A DNA stretch of 64,000 bases from Clostridia bacterium (GTDB taxonomy: Bacteria > Bacillota > Clostridia > Oscillospirales > Acutalibacteraceae). Under the pieces are notes generated by a model, which worked only from the letters and a program-made list of their open reading frames with translations, was not told the DNA's origin and did no database searches. Where the stretch lies: assembly GCA_024404025.1 (NCBI GenBank), contig JAKSQP010000011.1, positions 23,578 through 87,577 of the forward strand, given 5' to 3'. The first letter of the stretch is position 1, and every line of letters begins with the position of its first letter. Positions 38,106 to 45,894 of the stretch are shown here, in pieces. The position numbers were made by a program, and so were the translations under genes.

Positions 38106-39278
38106 TTATTTTTTAAGAATTGCGGTTTGCTTCAGAATTCTGAAAAAGACTATTGAAAATGTGAGCCTGTCGACTGCATCCTGCGAGGTGAATTTATATT
38201 CACCGACCGTTTCATTCCCTATCATAAATTTTGCCGTTCCCAACACCTGACCTTTTTCAACCGGAGCGCAGACATCGGCGGCAAGGTCGATAACACAGTT
38301 GATTTCGTTTTCCGCGCCCTTCTTTATGAGAACCGGTCTGATTTCCGGAATTACGGGCGTTATTTTTTCTTCAACGCCGCCCGTGACCTTAACATCAGGA
38401 ACAAGCTCACGGGAAACAGACGGAGTATAAACGCAGTAATTGGCAAAACCCCAGTTAAGCAGAGCCTTTGCAGTTTCAAAGCGGTCATTGCTGTTTGAAC
38501 TGCCTAACACAACGGCAACAAGATGAGTGCCGTTTCGCATTGCGCTTGCGGAAATGCAGCAGCCCGCCTTGGAGGTCGTTCCGGTTTTGAGCCCGGTTGC
38601 ACCCTCATAGAAACGGATGAGTTTATTGGTATTGACAAGCTCTGTTGCGCCGTTTCGCAGGGAATCCATCCATATCGTTGTATATTTCGTTATCATTTCG
38701 TGATGAAGAAGCTCAACGGACATTTTTGCTATATCTGCGGCTGTTGTGAGATGATTCGTTACGGTATCGTCAAGACCCGTGCAATTTTCAAAATGGGTGT
38801 TTGTCATTCCAAGTTCTTTTGCTCTCGCATTCATCATATCGACGAACGCCTCATCGCTGCCCGCAACAAGCTCTCCGAGCGCCGTGCAGGCATCGTTTGC
38901 GGAATATACCGCCGTTGCCTTGAGCAGCTCTTCAACGGTCATCTGCTCCCCTTCTTTGAGCCATATCTGCGAGCCGCCTTTCCCTGCTGCGGTTGAGCTG
39001 ACCGTAACGGTATCCGTCAGCTTTATTTTGCCGCCGTCAATCGCCTCAATAACAAGCAGAAGCGACATTATTTTCGTTACCGATGCCGGATAGAGCCTTT
39101 CATTTTCATTATACTTCATCAGCACCTTTCCTGTTGAAACATCAACAAGAACTGCCGCCTTTGCCTTTATATCAACGGGCAGGGCTTCCGATTTTTCGGC
39201 ATAAGCCGCCGTAAAATTCAAAAATATCACAGCAGCCGACATAACCAGAGCAATTATTCTTTTGTTCAGTTTATTCAT
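38106..39278 (-). CDS. dacF: D-alanyl-D-alanine carboxypeptidase (DacF-type)
   Basis: 390 residues from the ATG at 39278 (AAGGAG eight bases upstream). A signal peptide (IIALVMSAAVIFLNFTAAYA) is followed by the penicillin-binding motifs: SVTK (LYPASVTKIMS, catalytic Ser), YSAND (SxN) and LKTGTTSKAG (KTG). The C-terminal beta domain of class C low-mass PBPs follows. It trims the terminal D-Ala of peptidoglycan stem peptides outside the membrane. It may be DacA or DacB in other naming. It is transcribed divergently from mtaB. Confidence 0.93.
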   Translation of the reverse strand: MNKLNKRIIALVMSAAVIFLNFTAAYAEKSEALPVDIKAKAAVLVDVSTGKVLMKYNENERLYPASVTKIMSLLLVIEAIDGGKIKLTDTVTVSSTAAGKGGSQIWLKEGEQMTVEELLKATAVYSANDACTALGELVAGSDEAFVDMMNARAKELGMTNTHFENCTGLDDTVTNHLTTAADIAKMSVELLHHEMITKYTTIWMDSLRNGATELVNTNKLIRFYEGATGLKTGTTSKAGCCISASAMRNGTHLVAVVLGSSNSNDRFETAKALLNWGFANYCVYTPSVSRELVPDVKVTGGVEEKITPVIPEIRPVLIKKGAENEINCVIDLAADVCAPVEKGQVLGTAKFMIGNETVGEYKFTSQDAVDRLTFSIVFFRILKQTAILKK

Positions 39279-39320
39279 ATCCTTATCTCCTTTCAAAAAG
39301 AATATATGTTGTTATGCTCA

Positions 39321-39349
39321 TTGATTATCACAGTTTTTTATGCTATAAT
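39321..39349 (+). promoter_or_regulatory. Promoter of mtaB
   Basis: TTGATT (39321-39326), 17 bases, TATAAT (39344-39349), about 100 bases before the gene. Confidence 0.75.
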
Positions 39350-39446
39350 TATCAAGGCTTCTCCGAAACACTTCGAAAAAATGTGCGTAAAAAGCACACT
39401 TTAAGGCATAAAACGGTTTACATAGCACCGCCGGAAGGGGGATTTT

Positions 39447-40733
39447 ATGAAAGCGGCATTCTTTACTCTCGGCTGCAAGGTCAACCAATATGAATCGCAG
39501 GCTATGGCGCAAAGCCTTGAAAGGCATGGATTTTCAATTGTTGACAGCAGCGAAGAAGCCGATATTTATGTTATAAATTCCTGCACCGTTACAGCCGAAA
39601 GCGACAGAAAAACAAGGCAGACGGTCAGGCGTTTCAAAAAACTTCATCCGCAAAGCATAGTTGTTCTCACGGGCTGCATGACCCAGGCTTCGCCCGAAAC
39701 CGGAAATACGCTTGAAGAGGCGGATATTGTTATCGGCAACAAAACAAACGACCTTCTTTTTGAACATATCAGTTCTTATCTTAACGGCTCCGGCAGAATT
39801 TTTGCCGTTGAAGAGCATAAAAGCAATGAACCGTTCAGAGGCGACAGAATAACGGATTTTTATGAAAGAACAAGGGCAAGCATTAAAATTGAAGACGGCT
39901 GCAACCGTTTCTGCTCTTACTGCATTATCCCCTACGCAAGAGGAAGAGTCCGTTCAAAGCCCCTTGAGGAATTCAAAGAGGAAGTCAAATTGCTTGCTGA
40001 AAAGGGCTTCTGCGAAATAGTGCTTGTCGGCATCAACCTTTCCGCTTACGGAACGGACTGCGGCTGCACGATAGTTGATGCAGTCAGAGAAGCCGCTTCG
40101 GTCAGCGGGATAAAGCGTGTTCGTCTCGGCTCACTTGAGCCCGACCATATCACGGACGAGGTCATCAGCGGACTTGCCGCCATCAAAGAATTCTGCCCGC
40201 AGTTTCATATTTCGCTTCAAAGCGGATGCGACAAAACCCTGAAAAGGATGAACAGACATTATGACAGCGCCGAATATTCCGAACTTTGCCAAAAGTTGCG
40301 CAGCACCTTTGCCGACTGCTCGCTGACAACCGACCTTATGGTTGGCTTCCCCGGCGAAACGGAAGAGGATTTCGGGATTTCGCTTGAATTTATGAAAAAA
40401 ATCGGATTTGAAAAAGTTCACGTCTTCCCCTATTCACGCAGACCCGGCACTCCTGCCGACAGAATGCCGGAGCAGGTTGAAAGCAGCGAAAAGAACAGAC
40501 GGGCGGCAATAATGATCGAAGAGGCAGAAAAAATCCGCCTTGCCTTTTTTGAAAAGCAAAGCGGTAAAATCGTTGAAGTTCTTCCCGAAGAGCATCACGG
40601 CGGATGCATTCAGGGATACACGGCGAATTATACGCCCGTCAGAATAATCAATTGCCCGGAGATTCCGAAAGAACCTGTCAAAGCAAAAATCACCGGATTT
40701 GAAAATGATTTCTGCACGGCAGAATTAATTTGA
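39447..40733 (+). CDS. mtaB: tRNA t6A37 methylthiotransferase MtaB
   Basis: 428 residues. The N-terminal UPF0004 domain starts FFTLGCKVNQYESQAM and has NSCTVTAESDRKTRQ and LTGCMTQ, providing three cluster cysteines. The radical-SAM CxxxCxxC is in EDGCNRFCSYCIIPYARG. A TRAM-like C-terminus follows (IVEVLPEEHHGGCIQGYTANY). The KVNQYE opening separates MtaB from MiaB. It adds a methylthio group to threonylcarbamoyladenosine 37 in ANN-reading tRNAs. GGAAGGGGG lies before the ATG. Confidence 0.95.
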   Translation: MKAAFFTLGCKVNQYESQAMAQSLERHGFSIVDSSEEADIYVINSCTVTAESDRKTRQTVRRFKKLHPQSIVVLTGCMTQASPETGNTLEEADIVIGNKTNDLLFEHISSYLNGSGRIFAVEEHKSNEPFRGDRITDFYERTRASIKIEDGCNRFCSYCIIPYARGRVRSKPLEEFKEEVKLLAEKGFCEIVLVGINLSAYGTDCGCTIVDAVREAASVSGIKRVRLGSLEPDHITDEVISGLAAIKEFCPQFHISLQSGCDKTLKRMNRHYDSAEYSELCQKLRSTFADCSLTTDLMVGFPGETEEDFGISLEFMKKIGFEKVHVFPYSRRPGTPADRMPEQVESSEKNRRAAIMIEEAEKIRLAFFEKQSGKIVEVLPEEHHGGCIQGYTANYTPVRIINCPEIPKEPVKAKITGFENDFCTAELI

Positions 40734-40747
40734 TATGATATGAAAAA

Positions 40748-40778
40748 GGAGCTGTGATTTCTCACAGCTCCGTATTTT
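40748..40778. terminator. Bidirectional terminator after mtaB
   Basis: The stem GGAGCTGTG/CACAGCTCC is followed by a T-run on the plus strand and preceded by an A-run, so it also works for the convergent DUF4474 gene. Confidence 0.9.
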
Positions 40779-40779
40779 T

Positions 40780-41805
40780 TTATCCTTCGTAGCCTACGAA
40801 GCACTCATGATAAATCGTTGACCAGAGTACCCATACATCTGCGCCATCCTGATAATATGTATCATCGGCAAGTGATGTTGCGCCGCCGGCTCTTCCGAAT
40901 CCGCAGATTCCGAGACCGTTAACGAAGAGGTTAGCCATTTCTGTGCTCTTGAATGTGATTCTGCCCTTGACCTTAAGCTCGGTTCTGGGTCTTGTATATT
41001 TTGTGACCTGGCCTTTAACAAAGCCGGTGGGCCACCAATATTTTGCATAAGGTCTTGTAAAGATCTTTACATAGTGACCGTCGCCGTTCTGATCGAAATA
41101 GCAGTCAAGCTGCATATAAAGCCAATCTGACTGATCAGCGCAGTTATAATGGTTAACATTGCCGATTTCGCCTTTGTATGTACCCTTGGGAGCTGTGTAA
41201 AGACCGATTTCAGCGCCTACAAGAAGGAAACCGTACTGGCCTTTCCAGAACTGAACCATCCAGTCCTTATCGCCGTAAGTGAAGCGGATACGGATCTGGT
41301 CGATATACATACCGGCAGCACCTGCCATATTATCATAAACCTCGTTGTAGCCTGCGCCCTTCTGCCAGCAGTCTTTATCGTCTGTGTAGTAATAGCCTTC
41401 GCCGGACTTTCTGTAACCGAGGAACTGCTCTCCGCCCTCGCCGATAAGCTCGTCAACCATGCTGTTGCCGATTTCAACCTTCTTGCTGGGATCTCTTGTT
41501 GTTGAAGCGGAAACGCTCTTGGTTGTTGTAACCTTGCTGTTTGCAGCCTTTTTTGTTACATTTGCTATATCTGCAACAGAACCGATAACATTTGAAGCAT
41601 CAGCAACTGAAACATCTTCACCGCCGCCGGCATTTTCATCAACATCCGTAGGAATTTCATAAACGAATGCGGGTGATGTTGTTTCTTCAGCGGGGCCGTT
41701 TTCTTTCTTTGCCGTGAAATGCTTTGCAATGGGAACTGCGGCAATGGCAGCGCCAGCAACAACAACTGCGCTTACAGCAATGATTGCAATATTCTTTTTT
41801 GTCAT
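40780..41805 (-). CDS. Membrane-anchored DUF4474 protein (paralogue 1)
   Basis: 341 residues. An N-terminal helix (IAIIAVSAVVVAGAAIAAVP) acts as signal or anchor. A Thr/Ser/Ala-rich low-complexity linker runs to about residue 110. The DUF4474 domain follows, with the hallmark DKDWMVQFWKGQYGFLLVGAEIGLY and a C-terminal YWWPTGFVKGQV. The domain's function is not known; the arrangement points to a surface-exposed protein. AGGAGGAG precedes the ATG. It is a neighbour and paralogue of 41896-42918, with its own promoter. Confidence 0.82.
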   Translation of the reverse strand: MTKKNIAIIAVSAVVVAGAAIAAVPIAKHFTAKKENGPAEETTSPAFVYEIPTDVDENAGGGEDVSVADASNVIGSVADIANVTKKAANSKVTTTKSVSASTTRDPSKKVEIGNSMVDELIGEGGEQFLGYRKSGEGYYYTDDKDCWQKGAGYNEVYDNMAGAAGMYIDQIRIRFTYGDKDWMVQFWKGQYGFLLVGAEIGLYTAPKGTYKGEIGNVNHYNCADQSDWLYMQLDCYFDQNGDGHYVKIFTRPYAKYWWPTGFVKGQVTKYTRPRTELKVKGRITFKSTEMANLFVNGLGICGFGRAGGATSLADDTYYQDGADVWVLWSTIYHECFVGYEG

Positions 41806-41838
41806 TTTGTCTCCTCCTAACAGGATTTTTACTGAATT

Positions 41839-41867
41839 ATTATACTCTTGTTTATTTATATTGTCAA
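41839..41867 (-). promoter_or_regulatory. Promoter of DUF4474 paralogue 1
   Basis: On the minus strand, TTGACA (41862-41867), 17 bases, TATAAT (41839-41844), 34 bases before the start codon. Confidence 0.9.
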
Positions 41868-41895
41868 CTACCTTTTGGGAAAGTTTTGACCAAAT

Positions 41896-42918
41896 TTACT
41901 GCCAAATGTATATTACATCCTTGCCGTCACGCCTGAAGGTATTCGGCGCAAGCGGATTGAATTTTTCCGATTTTGCAAATCCGTTTTCGATGAGGGCATT
42001 TTCAAATCCGATTGCCTGTTCTTCATCTTTAAATGTGATATGGCTTAAAAGACGGAGCGGAGTTGAATCCTTGATATTTGCGAGCTGACCGTCAACATAA
42101 CCGGTTTCCCACCAATGGCGGCCGTAGTTTCTTGTTAACTGCGGAAGAAAGTTTCCGTCGCCGGCTTCATCCCAGAATATCGTAAGCTCCATATAAAGCT
42201 CGTCATCCGTTCCGGCGCAGTTATAATGGCTGTTTGCGGCGGATTTGCCCTCCGGCCTTGTATAAATTCCGACCTCGCCGCCAACAGTTCCTATTTCTCC
42301 CGAAATATACTGACCCTTCCATATCTGGATCATATAATCCTTGCCGTCATAGTTGAATTTCATTCTCTTTGTGTCGATGCTGAAATCTATCAGCTGTGCG
42401 CCCCAGTCATAAAGCTTATTATAACCGAACTTTCTCTGGGAACAGTTGGGATCCATATCATTATTATATATGTATTCCTTAAGGCCGACAACATTATATC
42501 CGCTGCGGCTGAGGCCTGCAAGCGACATATCGTCCGGAAGATCCGTATTTGCAACCGCAACTGACTTCGTTTTGCCCTTTTCGAGATCCTCTTCTTCAAG
42601 AGTAGGCACTGTTGCCTGCTCTTGCATTTCGGACACCTCGACCGAAGCGGGCTTCGTCTGCTTAACTGCCTTTCGGGTTGTCTGCGGCGGTTCCGGCAAA
42701 TCGCTTAATGTTTCGGTTATCATTTCGGCTGTTGTGCTGAAAAGATCATCGAGCATTGAGCTCGGCTCTTCATAGGTATATCCCGTAGCTTCTGCTTCAA
42801 CAGAAGCATTTTTCGCATTTTTCGTTTTAATTGCAAAAACGGTTGCAACTGCAATTATTGCGATTGCCGCAACTGCACACACCACAACGATCAGATTCGT
42901 TTTTTTCTCTTTATTCAT
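41896..42918 (-). CDS. Membrane-anchored DUF4474 protein (paralogue 2)
   Basis: 340 residues from the ATG at 42918 (GAGAGGAA upstream). The architecture matches paralogue 1: an N-terminal helix (LIVVVCAVAAIAIIAVATVF), a Thr/Ser/Pro/Glu-rich linker to about residue 140, then the DUF4474 domain with YDGKDYMIQIWKGQYISGEIG and HWWETGYVDGQL. The domains are clearly homologous while the linkers differ. It begins 55 bases past the end of ssrA with no obvious terminator or promoter between, so it may be transcribed from the smpB-ssrA unit. Confidence 0.82.
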   Translation of the reverse strand: MNKEKKTNLIVVVCAVAAIAIIAVATVFAIKTKNAKNASVEAEATGYTYEEPSSMLDDLFSTTAEMITETLSDLPEPPQTTRKAVKQTKPASVEVSEMQEQATVPTLEEEDLEKGKTKSVAVANTDLPDDMSLAGLSRSGYNVVGLKEYIYNNDMDPNCSQRKFGYNKLYDWGAQLIDFSIDTKRMKFNYDGKDYMIQIWKGQYISGEIGTVGGEVGIYTRPEGKSAANSHYNCAGTDDELYMELTIFWDEAGDGNFLPQLTRNYGRHWWETGYVDGQLANIKDSTPLRLLSHITFKDEEQAIGFENALIENGFAKSEKFNPLAPNTFRRDGKDVIYIWQ

Positions 42919-42972
42919 TTTATTCCTCTCTTTTTGAGGCATTCCGGCGCATCATTCAAGATGCGCCGCCTC

Positions 42973-43320
42973 TGGTGGAGATGGCGGTAATCGAAACCGC
43001 GTCCGAAAAATCTCTGCAGGGACTTTCTACGAGTGTATTCTGTCTTTTAACATTCCCTTGCACGGGCGCCGGCAGACAGGCTCAGGTGTTTGGTAGACCG
43101 ATTATTCATGACAGACTATCAGCCGTTATCTGTTCACGTTCACTGCTGATCGACGCCTCTTATGCGGCCGCAGTACTCCGCACAGAGACGGCTGCTATTT
43201 AAGCAGCGAGTGCTTTAACGTTATTGTCGTTTAATTTTAAATGTGGGGCTTTTAAAGCGGTATCCCCGCCGCTACTCGCTTATCCGGGCTCGGATTCCCC
43301 GTCGAAATCCTTTCATCCCC
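42973..43320 (-). ncRNA. ssrA: Transfer-messenger RNA (tmRNA)
   Basis: 348 nt. The 5' end GGGGATGAAAGGATTTCGAC and the 3' end GGACGCGGTTTCGATTACCG continuing to CCATCTCCACCA form the tRNA-like domain, with a seven-pair acceptor stem. The tag frame is read as (TTA) AAC GAC AAT AAC GTT AAA GCA CTC GCT GCT TAA, giving a tag ending NDNNVKALAA. tmRNA with SmpB rescues stalled ribosomes and marks the nascent protein for proteolysis. It begins five bases past the smpB stop. The usual GCA resume codon is not visible; TTA occupies that place. Confidence 0.95.
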
Positions 43321-43325
43321 GTATA

Positions 43326-43784
43326 TTATCTGCGCAGATTGCGCTCGATATCTCTTTGTGCGTCCTTCTTTGCGGCAACCTCACGCTTATCGTAAAGCTT
43401 TTTGCCTTTACAGAGTCCGACCTCAACCTTTGCTCTGCCCTTTGAAAAATAAATGCTCAGCGGAACGAGCGAAAGTCCGTCCTGCTTGACAAGAGAAAAA
43501 AGTCTTCTGATTTCTCTCTTGTGCATAAGGAGTCTTTTTTCTCTCAACGGGTCACGGTTGAAAATGTTGCCCTGTTCATAAGGACTGATATGCATTCCGT
43601 TTGCGAAAATCTCTCCGTCTTTTATTTGGCACCATGAATCCTTAAGATTCACCTTACCCTGCCTGATGGATTTGACTTCCGTGCCGAAAAGTTCAATACC
43701 TGCTTCGATTTTTTCGATAACGAAATAATCGTGATATGCTTTTTTATTCTGTGCAACAAACTTTATTCCGGAATCTTTGTTCAT
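43326..43784 (-). CDS. smpB: SsrA-binding protein SmpB
   Basis: 152 residues, full length. Typical SmpB segments are QNKKAYHDYFVIEKIEAGI, LFGTEVKSIRQGKVNLKDS and PLSIYFSKGRAKVEVGLCKG, and a basic C-terminal tail that enters the ribosomal mRNA channel (KREVAAKKDAQRDIERNLRR). It delivers tmRNA to stalled ribosomes. It is followed directly by ssrA on the same strand, an unusually tight arrangement that makes co-transcription likely. Confidence 0.98.
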   Translation of the reverse strand: MNKDSGIKFVAQNKKAYHDYFVIEKIEAGIELFGTEVKSIRQGKVNLKDSWCQIKDGEIFANGMHISPYEQGNIFNRDPLREKRLLMHKREIRRLFSLVKQDGLSLVPLSIYFSKGRAKVEVGLCKGKKLYDKREVAAKKDAQRDIERNLRR

Positions 43785-43864
43785 AGTGTTCCTTTCTCAT
43801 ACGGATGCACCTTACACTCTATATGTGTTGAAATTTGCTGATTTTGTTGCATAAAAAAGGAAAT

Positions 43865-44335
43865 TTATTTTGAAGAAGTTTTTCTGAAAGGCTTTGAGGT
43901 CTTTCTGTCTGCTCCCCGCTCGGAAGAAAATCTCTTCTTCGCATAAAAATTTCTCTTTTCAAGCTTTTCTTCCGCCTCACGCTTTGCAGCGGCGGCTTTC
44001 TTTGCCTTGACCTTTGAAAGAGGCTTGCCTTTTTTGGCAGGCTTTTTCTTTTTTTCCTCTTTGCCGAGGTCCGGATTTTCTTTATAGAGAACTATACTTC
44101 CTCCGACGACCTGAATAACTTCGCTTCCGGTTGCCGCAGAAAGCTTATCCGCAAACTCTCTCGGAGTTTCGGGGGCGCTGTCAAGAAGCACCTTGAGCTT
44201 TATAAGCTCCTTTGTTTTGAAAGCATCGAGAGTCTGCGAAACGAGTCCGTCGGACATACCGCCCTTGCCTATCTGAAACAGAGGCTCAAGGGTGTTTGCC
44301 ATCGCTCTGAAGGATGCTCTTTCCTTGCTTGTCAT
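43865..44335 (-). CDS. YhbY/CRM-domain RNA-binding protein
   Basis: 156 residues. The YhbY (CRM) domain occupies residues 1-95, with LTSKERASF-like MTSKERASFRAMANTLEPLFQIGKGG and LIKLKVLLDSA, then VQVVGGSIVLYKENP-type strands. The C-terminal 60 residues are highly basic (Lys-rich, ending RKTSKPFRKTSSK), longer than in usual YhbY (about 97). CRM domains bind rRNA, and YhbY associates with pre-50S particles. It begins right after the rdgB stop, so the two are coupled. Confidence 0.88.
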   Translation of the reverse strand: MTSKERASFRAMANTLEPLFQIGKGGMSDGLVSQTLDAFKTKELIKLKVLLDSAPETPREFADKLSAATGSEVIQVVGGSIVLYKENPDLGKEEKKKKPAKKGKPLSKVKAKKAAAAKREAEEKLEKRNFYAKKRFSSERGADRKTSKPFRKTSSK

Positions 44336-44935
44336 TTATTTTATCTCTCCAATCTGTTTCGCTATCTCACGAACAGCCTTTCCTCTGTGGCTGATGGCAT
44401 CCTTTTCGTCTGCGGTAAGCTGCGCCATTGTCTTTTCCATATTATATTCAACAGGGAAAAACAGAGGGTCATATCCGAAGCCGCCGGTTCCGATGCGTTC
44501 ATGGCCGATGATGCCTCTGCATTCACCTCTTGCCATAAGTTTTTTTCCGTCCGGATAAACGCAGCAGACAACGCTGACATAGGCAGCGCCTCTCTTTTCG
44601 GGCTCAACGCCTTCAAGAGCTGCGAGAAGTTTATCGTTATTCGCCTCATCATCGCCGTGAACACCCGAATATCTGGCGGAATATACGCCGGGAGCGCCGT
44701 CAAGAAAATCAACCGCAAGCCCGGAATCGTCCGCTATGCAGGGCATACCGCTTTCTTTGCATCCGCTTTCGGCTTTAAGAAGAGCGTTTTCTTCAAAGGT
44801 TGTGCCGGTCTCTTCAACATCGGTGAGTTCAATTCCCGCTTCTTCGGCAAGAAGAACTCTGACGCCTATCGGCTCAAGGATCCTCTGAAGCTCATCTCTT
44901 TTTTTCATATTGTGAGTTGCGATTATATAATCCAT
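44336..44935 (-). CDS. rdgB: XTP/dITP pyrophosphatase (RdgB/HAM1)
   Basis: 199 residues, typical length. Family motifs: ATHNMKKRDELQRIL near the N-terminus, the metal site DVEETGTTFEENALLKA, DDSGLAVDFLDGAPGVYSAR, GFGYDPLFF and the C-terminal ISHRGKAV. It removes inosine and xanthosine triphosphates from the nucleotide pool. It lies six bases after ftsY and directly before the YhbY-type gene. Confidence 0.97.
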   Translation of the reverse strand: MDYIIATHNMKKRDELQRILEPIGVRVLLAEEAGIELTDVEETGTTFEENALLKAESGCKESGMPCIADDSGLAVDFLDGAPGVYSARYSGVHGDDEANNDKLLAALEGVEPEKRGAAYVSVVCCVYPDGKKLMARGECRGIIGHERIGTGGFGYDPLFFPVEYNMEKTMAQLTADEKDAISHRGKAVREIAKQIGEIK

Positions 44936-44941
44936 AATTTA

Positions 44942-45865
44942 TTATTCTCCGTCTTTTTCTTCTTCAAACAAAGCTTCCGCAAAATCTGCGGCATTGAACG
45001 GACGAAGGTCATCAATACCCTCGCCTACGCCGATAAACTTAACGGGAACCTTAAGGTCATTTTTGATTGCAAGCACAACGCCGCCCTTTGCCGTTCCGTC
45101 AAGCTTTGTGAGAATGATGCCGGTGATTTCGGCAATTTCCTTGAATTCTTTCGCCTGGTTAACTGCATTCTGACCGGTCGTTGCATCAAGAACAAGAAGA
45201 ATTTCACGGTCCGCATAAGGGAGCTGGCGATCAATAACACGATAAATCTTCGCAAGTTCTTCCATAAGATTCTTTTTGTTGTGGAGCCTTCCGGCAGTGT
45301 CGCAGATAATTATATCGGCATTTCTCGCCTTGCCTGCGCTGATGGTGTCAAACACAACTGCGGCAGGGTCTGCGCCCTCCTTATGCTTAACAATATCAAC
45401 GCCTGCACGGTCTGCCCATATTTCAAGCTGATCAATAGCAGCGGCTCTGAATGTGTCTGCAGCGCCGAGGATGACCTTTTTGCCCTCTTCTTTGAACATT
45501 GCAGCCATCTTGCCTATTGAGGTCGTTTTGCCGACTCCGTTTACGCCGATAACAAGAATCACCGACGGGATGGTTATCATATCAATTTCTTCGCCGCCGC
45601 TTAAAATTTCGGCAACGATGGCTTTGATTTCTTTTTTAACATCGTTTGCTCTGTGAAGGTTCTTCTTGAAAACAATATCCTTGAGCTTTGAAACGATTTC
45701 TTCGGCGGTGTTTACGCCCACATCCGCCATAACGAGAATTTCTTCAAGATCTTCATAAAATTCATCGTCTATTTCATTTTTTCCGTAAAGAGCCGCATTG
45801 ATGGCTCCCGACATATTATCTCTGGTCTTTTTAAGACCGAGATTGAGTTTTTTGAAAAGTCCCAT
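44942..45865 (-). CDS. ftsY: Signal recognition particle receptor FtsY
   Basis: 307 residues, the short Gram-positive form without a long acidic A domain. The NG domain motifs are VGVNGVGKTTSIGKMA-type (G1), DTFRAAAIDQL, DTAGRLHNKKNLMEEL, TKLDGTAKGG and the closing KFIGVGEGIDDLRPF. It is a GTPase that receives SRP-ribosome complexes at the membrane. It lies 29 bases downstream of dnaA, where dnaN would be more usual. Confidence 0.98.
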   Translation of the reverse strand: MGLFKKLNLGLKKTRDNMSGAINAALYGKNEIDDEFYEDLEEILVMADVGVNTAEEIVSKLKDIVFKKNLHRANDVKKEIKAIVAEILSGGEEIDMITIPSVILVIGVNGVGKTTSIGKMAAMFKEEGKKVILGAADTFRAAAIDQLEIWADRAGVDIVKHKEGADPAAVVFDTISAGKARNADIIICDTAGRLHNKKNLMEELAKIYRVIDRQLPYADREILLVLDATTGQNAVNQAKEFKEIAEITGIILTKLDGTAKGGVVLAIKNDLKVPVKFIGVGEGIDDLRPFNAADFAEALFEEEKDGE

Positions 45866-45894
45866 TTGAATCCCCTAAATATTAATGTAATTAT

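Noticed and set aside
44387..45520. 377-codon open frame on the plus strand
   Set aside because: Antisense to rdgB and ftsY; a by-product of codon bias.
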